This document shows positions 5,645 through 11,498 of a stretch of DNA of 11,498 nucleotides, piece after piece. The first letter of the stretch is position 1, and each line of letters opens with the position of its first letter. The notes under the pieces are model-generated. The model was given only the letters and a program-made list of their open reading frames with translations, searched no databases and was not told the DNA's origin. Made by a program: the position numbers and the translations under genes. This DNA is from Arenicella sp. (GTDB lineage Bacteria; Pseudomonadota; Gammaproteobacteria; Arenicellales; Arenicellaceae), in contig JAESTB010000598.1 of assembly GCA_016763815.1 (NCBI GenBank), forward strand, positions 1-11,498. Direction: 5' to 3'.

Positions 5645-6997
5645 TTATTCTGTTGGTCGCGACTGATCCAGTAAGTCACCCTCAGGGTCTTTGGCGCGCT
5701 CTTGACTAACTTTTTCTTGCAGCTGCTGATTAACTGAGACGTCTATAACTGTTTTCACGAGCCTAGTTTTTTGAGCTACAGTTTTCTCGCCGACAGGCTC
5801 CACTTTTGTATCCTCTGAAGCCGATGCTTCGCTAATGGCTAGAGGTAGCCTATTTTTCTCTAAGGCACCTTTGGCGGCGGCAATGGCAACGCTTCGGGCT
5901 TTGATAAAATCACTCTTAGACTGATCAACCCAACCGGTAAACTTAATGATGATGCTTGAATCGCCAACGCTATCGATAGACGCCTCAGCGCTGGGTTCAG
6001 AAAGAACCGACTTATGCTGGTTTATTTTAGTTAGGCCTAGCTGCATAGCCGCAAGTGGGTCATAGACTCCATCTACCCTCAAGGTAAATTCAAACCGACG
6101 TTCAGGGTTAGTGCTGTAGTTGAGAATAATACCCTTGAAAACGATCGAATTTGGAATTCGGAGGTGATTACCGTCCAGAGTCATTAAAATGGTGGCTCTA
6201 GAGGTCAGCCTTACTACGATTCCCTCGTGTTGATTAATTTGTACGTGGTCTTGGGCTCGAAATGGCTGCCGCAAGCTGAGCATGATACTTGAGATGTAGT
6301 TCTCTAAAGAGTCTCGCACAGCAAAGCCGATTGCAATGCTTAGCACGCCGGCACCGCCGAGTATTGTGCTAATGAATTTTGATGCTCCGAGAAGGTTTAG
6401 AGCGATTACCGCGCCGATTACAATAACGATGAACCGAGCGGATTGTGACAGTAAGTCAGACAGGAAAGAATTGGGTGCGATGCGCTTCCAAAGAGCTGAC
6501 CATCGAGCTAGAAATCCAGCAATAATAATGAAGAAAAATACAATAGCCAGCGCTAGCAGAATCAGCGGTAAGGCTCGAGTGAAAGCCGATAGCGCATCCT
6601 GAAAATCACTTAATAATGGTTTTATGTTACCACTGATATCAAGTGTTCGATTAATCTCATCGGTGACCGTTACTACACCCGAAGTGCGTATAGCGATATC
6701 CAGCGCATTACGAGCCATAGCCTCATTAGCGACCTCGCCGTTGAGGTTTACAACCGCAGCATCAACCGACACCGCTACGCTTTCAAGCCCATTGATTTTT
6801 TCAAAAATGTCCTCTAACTGATTCTCAATACGCGAGTCTAATGGCCTGTCTTCAGAGACTTCAATTGGCGTTTGAGGGTCAGCGACGGGTGCCTCTGAGA
6901 CGACCTGAGCCAACGCCATTGAGCTGTATAGACTGACAAGGGCTAGGTAAAATAAAGCAATTAGATTTTTTTCTCTGAGTCGGTAGAGAGTATTCAT
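5645..6997 (-). CDS. MscS family mechanosensitive channel with N-terminal BON domain
   Basis: A 450-residue protein. Residues 1-31 form a signal peptide (MALA before Gln31). Residues ~54-119 are a BON domain (VSVDAAVVNLNGEVAN, then AIRTSGVVTVTDEINRTLD), which in other proteins binds envelope surfaces. Transmembrane helices lie at about 142-164 and 186-204, with the pore-lining TM3 at about 208-245: GGAGVLSIAIGFAVRDSLENY carries the Gly/Ala packing pattern and the TM3a/TM3b break. The MscS beta domain follows (246-300, with LRIPNSIVFKGIILNYS), then an alpha/beta domain to about 390 and an unusual charged 60-residue tail. It is predicted to sit in the inner membrane and open under membrane tension during hypo-osmotic shock. 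It is monocistronic on the minus strand. BON-MscS fusions are known in proteobacteria. Confidence 0.93.
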   Translation of the reverse strand: MNTLYRLREKNLIALFYLALVSLYSSMALAQVVSEAPVADPQTPIEVSEDRPLDSRIENQLEDIFEKINGLESVAVSVDAAVVNLNGEVANEAMARNALDIAIRTSGVVTVTDEINRTLDISGNIKPLLSDFQDALSAFTRALPLILLALAIVFFFIIIAGFLARWSALWKRIAPNSFLSDLLSQSARFIVIVIGAVIALNLLGASKFISTILGGAGVLSIAIGFAVRDSLENYISSIMLSLRQPFRAQDHVQINQHEGIVVRLTSRATILMTLDGNHLRIPNSIVFKGIILNYSTNPERRFEFTLRVDGVYDPLAAMQLGLTKINQHKSVLSEPSAEASIDSVGDSSIIIKFTGWVDQSKSDFIKARSVAIAAAKGALEKNRLPLAISEASASEDTKVEPVGEKTVAQKTRLVKTVIDVSVNQQLQEKVSQERAKDPEGDLLDQSRPTE

Positions 6998-7337
6998 AGG
7001 TCTGGTTTTCGCTTGCCGTCAAATAGCCAGATAGAATAGCAGCAACCATTAATGAAAACTAAGCTAGAAACTGTCTTTTGACGCGGGCGCTTAGGCTCGG
7101 TTTGCTGTTAAGACAATTAGAGGTAAATCAATATTGTCTATTTGGCGACCGATGACTGAATTGGCATAGTTAGTGTTATTGTTTTTGGTGCTGTTTTTGG
7201 TGCGAGATAATATATTCGGCGGTCCACTCAGCGTGTCCGAAAGGATTGATCGGGTGGCCCTTAAATGAGCCTCATCAATAAGTTTTTGCTTAAGTAGTAA
7301 GGTATGCGTATGGTCAGAATCGTTATATGGTTAGCAC
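6998..7337. other. Divergent intergenic region without a convincing gene
   Basis: This 340-base gap separates the minus-strand MscS gene from the plus-strand coiled-coil gene and should contain both promoters. It holds a 12-bp tandem duplication (7180-7203) and a very short reading frame that overlaps the next gene's start (7304-7345). I see no RNA gene, no strong hairpin and no consensus promoter pair. Confidence 0.55.
7180..7203 (+). repeat. 12-bp perfect tandem duplication
   Basis: TGTTTTTGGTGC occurs twice without a gap (7180-7191 and 7192-7203). It lies in the divergent gap between the MscS gene and the coiled-coil gene. It looks like a slippage-type duplication and could change promoter spacing; no function is shown. 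Confidence 0.75.
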
Positions 7338-7345
7338 ATGAGTAA
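7304..7345 (+). other. Possible 13-codon upstream reading frame overlapping the next start
   Basis: ATG at 7304, preceded by TAAGG, opens a frame of 13 codons (MRMVRIVIWLAHE) whose TAA (7343-7345) lies just inside the following gene, 5 bases past its ATG at 7338. The following gene has no clear ribosome site of its own, so ribosomes finishing this short frame could restart there. Such short frames are common by chance. Confidence 0.25.
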
Positions 7346-8027
7346 AGACAATAAAAATAATCAGCTATTAGGCTCTCAACTGCTCTCCAGTGACATCGTC
7401 CAAGCGATGGAACTCATCAAGGAGAGCAATCAGCATGCGCGTAAGCGTAATAAATTGGTCAAGCGCCAGTACCGACAGTCGGTACTTGATTACGAGCAAG
7501 CGGAGCGTCAGTACCTAATTGAGAAATCGAGTCTACAGCCTAAGTTTCGATTATCAGTCACCGAGTTTTTGACCTGTAAGCCTGATTTTGTCAATGACCC
7601 TGAGCAAGCGAGTGAAGCGAAATATCTTTCTGGGCAGGGGGTTGGCCTTGAGCAGCGAGTGTTGCGGCTGAAACTAGATACAAAAGGCGATGCGCATTAT
7701 ATGCGCCCCAGCATTGTGATTAGCGATGCGAATAAATCAGCCGACCAACGAGCGTATTCAATGACCGATCTCATTTACTTTGCAGAAGTGGCCAATGTTG
7801 ATGCGGCAGATGGTGACGGTAGCATTACGGTCTTCCTCGTGTATCGAGATAAAACCACGCTACCGGTAATACATAAGTACCGACTGACTCCAAATCATGA
7901 CCTTACACTGCCGCGTTGGGACACAGTACAGTTGGACACAATCTATGTAGGCTCTCACAAAGACTCCCCGAGCCTCAATAGTTCGACGGCCTGTGCACAA
8001 TTTTTTGTCGCAAGAGACCACTTCTAG
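7338..8027 (+). CDS. Uncharacterised protein with N-terminal charged helix
   Basis: A 229-residue protein that I do not recognise. Residues ~16-62 are predicted to form one long charged helix or coiled coil (MELIKESNQHARKRNKLVK, then RQSVLDYEQAERQYLIEK). The remainder is mixed alpha/beta: a hydrophobic strand pair with polar loops, DAHYMRPSIVISD (118-130), DLIYFAEVANVD, and GSITVFLVYRDKTTLPVIHKYRL (161-183). There is no signal peptide, membrane segment or obvious catalytic motif. Only two cysteines occur (80 and 219). The ATG at 7338 lacks a good Shine-Dalgarno sequence. The DUF423 gene begins 43 bases after its stop on the same strand, so co-transcription is possible. A cytoplasmic structural or regulatory role would be a guess. 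Confidence 0.7.
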   Translation: MSKDNKNNQLLGSQLLSSDIVQAMELIKESNQHARKRNKLVKRQYRQSVLDYEQAERQYLIEKSSLQPKFRLSVTEFLTCKPDFVNDPEQASEAKYLSGQGVGLEQRVLRLKLDTKGDAHYMRPSIVISDANKSADQRAYSMTDLIYFAEVANVDAADGDGSITVFLVYRDKTTLPVIHKYRLTPNHDLTLPRWDTVQLDTIYVGSHKDSPSLNSSTACAQFFVARDHF

Positions 8028-8070
8028 CACTTAGCCGTAGGCGAATTTACAGAACACCAATTTGCAGATT

Positions 8071-8481
8071 ATGATCGACAAACAATTACAAACGATAGCT
8101 TTCTTCGGCACACTTCTCTGCCTACTTGCGGTCTTAATCGGTGCTTTCGGAGCGCACGCATTTAAAGACATATTAGTCGCCAATCAGAAGGAGGCTGTCT
8201 ATGATCTTGCTAATCGTTACCAGTTTTACCATGGCTTAGCCTTGATTTTGATTGCTGCGTTATTTAATCACGCTGGTGCTAGTAGTCGCTCTAATACGAG
8301 GCCAACACTCAAAGTGCTGGGTGTGTTAATGTTTCTAGGCAGCCTAATATTTTCCGGCTCTCTTTATTTGTTGGCACTACTCAATATCACTTGGCTCGGC
8401 GCTATCACGCCAATTGGTGGCCTTTTACTGCTGATTGCTTGGGCGTTATTATTGGTGAAAATAGTCAAGTGGGGTGGATAA
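8071..8481 (+). CDS. DUF423 family membrane protein (YgdD-like)
   Basis: A 136-residue protein with four predicted transmembrane helices (about 6-28, 46-64, 75-99 and 107-131). Diagnostic DUF423 elements are IGAFGAHAFKD near the N-terminus, ANRYQFYHGLALI in the middle, and FSGSLYLLALLN plus GAITPIGGLLLLIAWALL near the C-terminus. I chose the ATG at 8071; the in-frame TTG three codons earlier is less likely, and neither has a strong ribosome site. Family members are small inner-membrane proteins found widely in proteobacteria; their biochemical role has not been established. It probably follows the coiled-coil gene in one transcript. Confidence 0.9.
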   Translation: MIDKQLQTIAFFGTLLCLLAVLIGAFGAHAFKDILVANQKEAVYDLANRYQFYHGLALILIAALFNHAGASSRSNTRPTLKVLGVLMFLGSLIFSGSLYLLALLNITWLGAITPIGGLLLLIAWALLLVKIVKWGG

Positions 8482-8571
8482 CGTCGCGAGCAGATAAATT
8501 CGTTTGTCTATCTTGTTAGCACCTAGACGGTGTTGGCAAATCTGGCAATGCAGTTCACCATGCACGTTGCT

Positions 8572-8589
8572 AATAGAGTCTCGTCTATT
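8572..8589. repeat. Short hairpin between convergent DUF423 gene and ABA4-like remnant
   Basis: AATAGA (8572-8577) pairs with TCTATT (8584-8589) around a 6-base loop, directly beyond the stop of the minus-strand remnant (8595). A second imperfect stem flanks it upstream (GCAATGCA near 8545 with TGCACGTTGC ending at 8570). These could be terminator elements for the converging genes; support is weak. Confidence 0.3.
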
Positions 8590-8594
8590 CATGC

Positions 8595-8738
8595 TCAACT
8601 GGTGCTCTCAACTGCAGTCAGTGAACGGTTTTTGATAAATCGAATAATGAAGTAAAGCAATAAGCCTACCGGCCCGGCAAGAAAAGTAACAATCAGGCAG
8701 GGAATTACCAACAGATGATGTTTTTCGATAATTTTAAC
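8595..8738 (-). pseudogene. C-terminal remnant of an ABA4-like (DUF4281) membrane protein
   Basis: Reading the minus strand downward from 8738, the frame gives a hydrophobic segment HHLLVIPCLIVTF, then LAGPVGLLLYFIIRF, and ends with a basic tail KNRSLTAVEST at stop 8597-8595. The Pro-Cys-Leu helix followed by GPVGLLLY and Arg is the typical last helix pair of ABA4-like/DUF4281 proteins, which are about 140-150 residues with four membrane helices. Only about 47 codons remain; an in-frame TAA at 8741-8739 and no start codon or ribosome site lie upstream. The N-terminal two thirds are therefore gone. The break falls about 45 bases before the YD-repeat genes, suggesting that their arrival or a deletion cut this gene. 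Confidence 0.62.
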
Positions 8739-8784
8739 TTATACTTGGCGCGCTAAAAATAAACGATTATCAGGGGTGGGCATC

Positions 8785-10104
8785 GTGACTATTCTAACAA
8801 AAACTAACAAGAGTGGTGGGGAGCGACTCCTAGCTCTATTTTCTTCTAGGGTAACGGATAAAAAGGTGTCTAGTTATTTCCTTAATAAAACCATAAATGG
8901 CGTATTCATCTTAATTTCAAGCATAGTCATGTCGCTTCCAGTGGCGGCGCAAACAACGGTTATTGTCGATAAGGAACGCACATGGGGTACTCCGGATACT
9001 GGGCCTTGTCACCCTGATTTTTCTGCAGACCCTAAAGCAACTCAAGAAGCCTTATGCGATGAAATATTCGCATGTGAATTAAGCCTACTCGACCCTAGTT
9101 CAATTTGGCCCTGCAATGGTGGTCATGAAGGGCCATGCCTGATTCGGCCTCAAAACCCTCAAGAGAGCGGGGGCTTTTGCTTGCTAACGGGTGTTGACGG
9201 AACGGGGTCTGGGGGCCAATTTTCTCGAGCTTTTTCGTCTATTGATTGTGCTGAAGGTACCGTTGCTTATGGCGCGTCATCCTGTATTAAAACAATAGAC
9301 ACGGCCAAGGATATTGGCTGCGGTAACGGTCAAAGCCTAAGTTCAAACCCCTGTAACATTGCGACTGGCAACAAACTTCGACGAGAAGTGGATATATCGG
9401 GCCAAGGTATGAATCTTACTCGGTTCTACAATAGCCAAGACTTAGTGGATACCGGCATTGGTATTGGCTGGCGAGTTCCTTATCGAAAATCTCTGAACGT
9501 GTATATCGACTCGCTTGAGGTGGTTGGCTCGTCAGGCCGCCGCGAGCTGTGGCGAAAGGTTAGCAATGTATGGGGCGGCGACAACGATAGCGACGTGATC
9601 ATCACTGAAACCGCATCAGAGTTTACATTAACGAAGTCCAACGGCTCGCAACAAAACTACGACGAGCAAGGTGTATTAAAATCTGAAGTTGATACCAACG
9701 GCAGCACCACCAATTACGCCTACTATGCTAATGGCGAGCTTCAATCCGTTACCAATACTTACGGGCACAGCTTAAATTTTGTTTATGCTGATAATAGAAT
9801 TGCTTCTATCGAAGATCAATTGGGCAATATTTACCGCTATACGTACGATGCTGTGGGAAATCTAAACAGAGTTACTTTTCCAGATGTAACGCCAATCGAT
9901 AGTGATAATCCGTTCAAAACCTATCACTATGACGATACTAATAACCCAAACCTCTTAACCGGCATCACCGATGAAAACGGCGATCGCTATGCCACATTTG
10001 CATACAACGCGAATGGGCAGGCTATTCTATCGGAACTTGGAACTACCACCAACAACGTAGGCCAAGGCAAAATAGAGCTAGATTTTCAAGCGGGGGCACA
10101 ATAA
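8785..10104 (+). CDS. Secreted YD-repeat (RHS-like) protein, N-terminal half, cysteine-rich
   Basis: I place the start at GTG 8785 (439 residues) because CAGGGG lies 8 bases upstream. GTG 8776 is also in frame; GTG 8866 would leave a compact signal peptide. With 8785 the export signal has an unusually long N-region (~35 residues) before the hydrophobic stretch VFILISSIVMSLPVAA, cleaved before Gln56. The next ~135 residues hold ten cysteines and match nothing I know. Then NPCNIATGNKLRREVDISG and LTRFYNSQD form a DUF6531-like module that opens many RHS proteins. YD-type repeats follow (YDEQGVLKSEVDTNGSTTNY, FVYADNRIASIEDQLGNIY, YTYDAVGNLNRVTFPD, YATFAYNANGQAI). It is far shorter than usual RHS proteins (over 1,000 residues) and stops after the first repeats. 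The stop codon overlaps the start of the next YD gene. Confidence 0.85.
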   Translation: MTILTKTNKSGGERLLALFSSRVTDKKVSSYFLNKTINGVFILISSIVMSLPVAAQTTVIVDKERTWGTPDTGPCHPDFSADPKATQEALCDEIFACELSLLDPSSIWPCNGGHEGPCLIRPQNPQESGGFCLLTGVDGTGSGGQFSRAFSSIDCAEGTVAYGASSCIKTIDTAKDIGCGNGQSLSSNPCNIATGNKLRREVDISGQGMNLTRFYNSQDLVDTGIGIGWRVPYRKSLNVYIDSLEVVGSSGRRELWRKVSNVWGGDNDSDVIITETASEFTLTKSNGSQQNYDEQGVLKSEVDTNGSTTNYAYYANGELQSVTNTYGHSLNFVYADNRIASIEDQLGNIYRYTYDAVGNLNRVTFPDVTPIDSDNPFKTYHYDDTNNPNLLTGITDENGDRYATFAYNANGQAILSELGTTTNNVGQGKIELDFQAGAQ

Positions 10105-11498
10105 TGAAACAGCTCCCATCAATTGAAGTCACTCTAATTACCGCCATTCTTTGTGCCGGTCTTGTACAAAACGCGATGGCTGCTAGCACCATGGTGACCC
10201 ATGCGGTTAGCACCAAGCATCCTTTAACATCTCAAGAACTTACGTCTGTACAAGAACTTTGGACCTTCGAAGAAATTCTAGGCGCGCAAAAGCTCACCAG
10301 TAAGACCAATCAAGTTGATGACAAAGGCATAATCCAAACCTGGGATGAGACGAACGGAAACAAGCTCAGTCATACAGACGCCGAAGGCCGAACCACTAAG
10401 TACACCTATAACGCCACCAATCAACGTGATTCAATGACCGAGGCGTTTGGCACGCCTGAAGCACGAACCACTTCGTATGAATACGTTAACGCCAATATTG
10501 ATTTAGTCACCAAAACCACATCGCCCAGTATTTACGCGGATAATTTCAAAGACCTTATTAACACGTATGACGCGAACCAAAACATCATAGCGGTTGCGAT
10601 CAATGGCTTTGACGCTCTAGGCGTGGAGGTCTCTCGAGTTACTACGTTTGATCATGATCAGTATGGCAAAGTCACGTCGATCAACGGACCACTCACCGAT
10701 GTCGATGACCTGGGCCCATTAATCTATGTCGATGACATTACAATTCTGGAGTACTACGACTGCAACATAGGCGCTGAATGTGGGCAACTGAAGAAGGTGA
10801 CCAACGCAGTAGGGCACGTCTCTACGTATGATCAATACGATGCGGCCTCACGGTTAACGCAAAGCACTGACTCAAATGGCATAGTAACTACCTATAGTTA
10901 TCATCCACGCGGATGGTTACTGACTATGACCCAGACACCCGCGGTCGGGGCCGCACGCATTACGAGTTATGACTATGACAACGTCGGGCAACTGAAAAAA
11001 GTAACACTAGCCGATGGCAGTGAGCAGAACTATGAGTATGACGCGGCCCATGATTTACGAGCGGTATTCGATAATCTCAACAATAGAGTAGAGTACACCT
11101 ACGACCCCAAGGGCAACCGTACTCATACGCTGATTAAAGACCCCAGTGGAACCTTAGTACGTAGCACCATCACCACCTACAATCATCGTAACTTTATTCA
11201 ATCGATTAACAATGCCGGGTCACTCACGCAGTTAATCAATGATGCGGTAGGCAATTTATCCGCGCAAACAGACCCGAATGACAACCCAGATACATCAAAC
11301 ACCTTTGATGCCTTAGATCGATTGAGTAATACGGTTGATGCCCTAACTAATAACAGCACTTACGCCTACGACGTGGCCGATCGGCTCTCACAGGTCACCT
11401 CGCCCAATGGCTCAGTGACCCAATACGAATATGACGACTTAGGCAATCAAACTAAAGAAATCAGTAATGACCGTGGCACGCTTGTTTACACGCATGAC
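10104..11498 (+). CDS. Secreted YD-repeat (RHS-like) protein, partial at right edge
   Basis: The frame opens at ATG 10104, whose A is the last base of the preceding stop (TAATG), with GGGGG 7 bases upstream. It stays open for 465 codons to the window edge. It begins with its own signal peptide: hydrophobic VTLITAILCAGLV, cleavage probably after NAMA at residue 26. YD repeats follow almost at once: GRTTKYTYNATNQRDSMTEA, SYDYDNVGQLKKVTLADGS, VEYTYDPKGNRTHTL, TFDALDRLSNTVDALTNN, YAYDVADRLSQVTSPNGS and QYEYDDLGNQTKEISND. The segment WTFEEILGAQKLTS to TEAFGTPEARTT resembles the middle of full-length YD proteins rather than a natural N-terminus. It is probably translationally coupled to the upstream gene and exported with it. 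Family members form hollow beta-shells around a C-terminal payload; that end is outside the window. Confidence 0.9.
   Translation, partial: MKQLPSIEVTLITAILCAGLVQNAMAASTMVTHAVSTKHPLTSQELTSVQELWTFEEILGAQKLTSKTNQVDDKGIIQTWDETNGNKLSHTDAEGRTTKYTYNATNQRDSMTEAFGTPEARTTSYEYVNANIDLVTKTTSPSIYADNFKDLINTYDANQNIIAVAINGFDALGVEVSRVTTFDHDQYGKVTSINGPLTDVDDLGPLIYVDDITILEYYDCNIGAECGQLKKVTNAVGHVSTYDQYDAASRLTQSTDSNGIVTTYSYHPRGWLLTMTQTPAVGAARITSYDYDNVGQLKKVTLADGSEQNYEYDAAHDLRAVFDNLNNRVEYTYDPKGNRTHTLIKDPSGTLVRSTITTYNHRNFIQSINNAGSLTQLINDAVGNLSAQTDPNDNPDTSNTFDALDRLSNTVDALTNNSTYAYDVADRLSQVTSPNGSVTQYEYDDLGNQTKEISNDRGTLVYTHD

Noticed and set aside
8739..8750. Promoter for the YD-repeat genes (TATACT at 8740-8745)
   Set aside because: The -10-like box is reasonable but no -35 element is visible at 16-18 bases, so it is too weak to list as a feature.

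Overview
The window looks like chromosome from a free-living, probably marine, gammaproteobacterium. This is inferred from moderate GC content and from gene content: an S46 dipeptidyl-peptidase, a BON-MscS channel, a DUF423 protein, a periplasmic TPR/TonB-C protein and an ABA4-like remnant. No rRNA, tRNA, CRISPR array or transposase is visible, so the taxonomy stays tentative.

Left part (1-2512): the 3' end of a DPP7-like S46 peptidase converges on a secreted TPR protein with a TonB-like C-terminal domain. A strong hairpin (802-836) separates them and probably terminates both. About 530 bases upstream of the TPR gene hold no convincing gene.

Central part (2513-5616): a loose plus-strand series. 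It contains an exported COG4798-type methyltransferase; two back-to-back stem-loops (3379-3478); a nitroreductase pseudogene made only of its first ~41 and last ~50 residues; a cupin_8/JmjC-like protein that has lost two of the three usual metal ligands; a GNAT acetyltransferase; and a 55-residue basic protein whose promoter and ribosome site are covered by a perfect dyad. The wide, repeat-bearing gaps and decayed gene suggest accessory or turned-over DNA.

Right-centre (5645-8597): a BON-MscS mechanosensitive channel on the minus strand, then a 340-base gap with a 12-bp tandem duplication, an unrecognised coiled-coil protein and a DUF423 membrane protein on the plus strand. On the minus strand, 8595-8738 encodes only the C-terminus of an ABA4-like (DUF4281) membrane protein, cut off just before the next locus.

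Right end (8785-11498): the most interesting locus. Two YD-repeat (RHS-like) proteins overlap by one base (TAATG). Each has its own signal peptide. The first has ten cysteines confined to its N-terminal 190 residues, a DUF6531-like start module and a few YD repeats. The second starts with a new signal peptide and continues straight into YD-repeat sequence that in related proteins normally lies inside one long polypeptide; it is still open after 465 codons at the window edge. The layout suggests a large YD shell made as two separately exported, translationally coupled halves. Any toxin or effector tip would lie outside the window.
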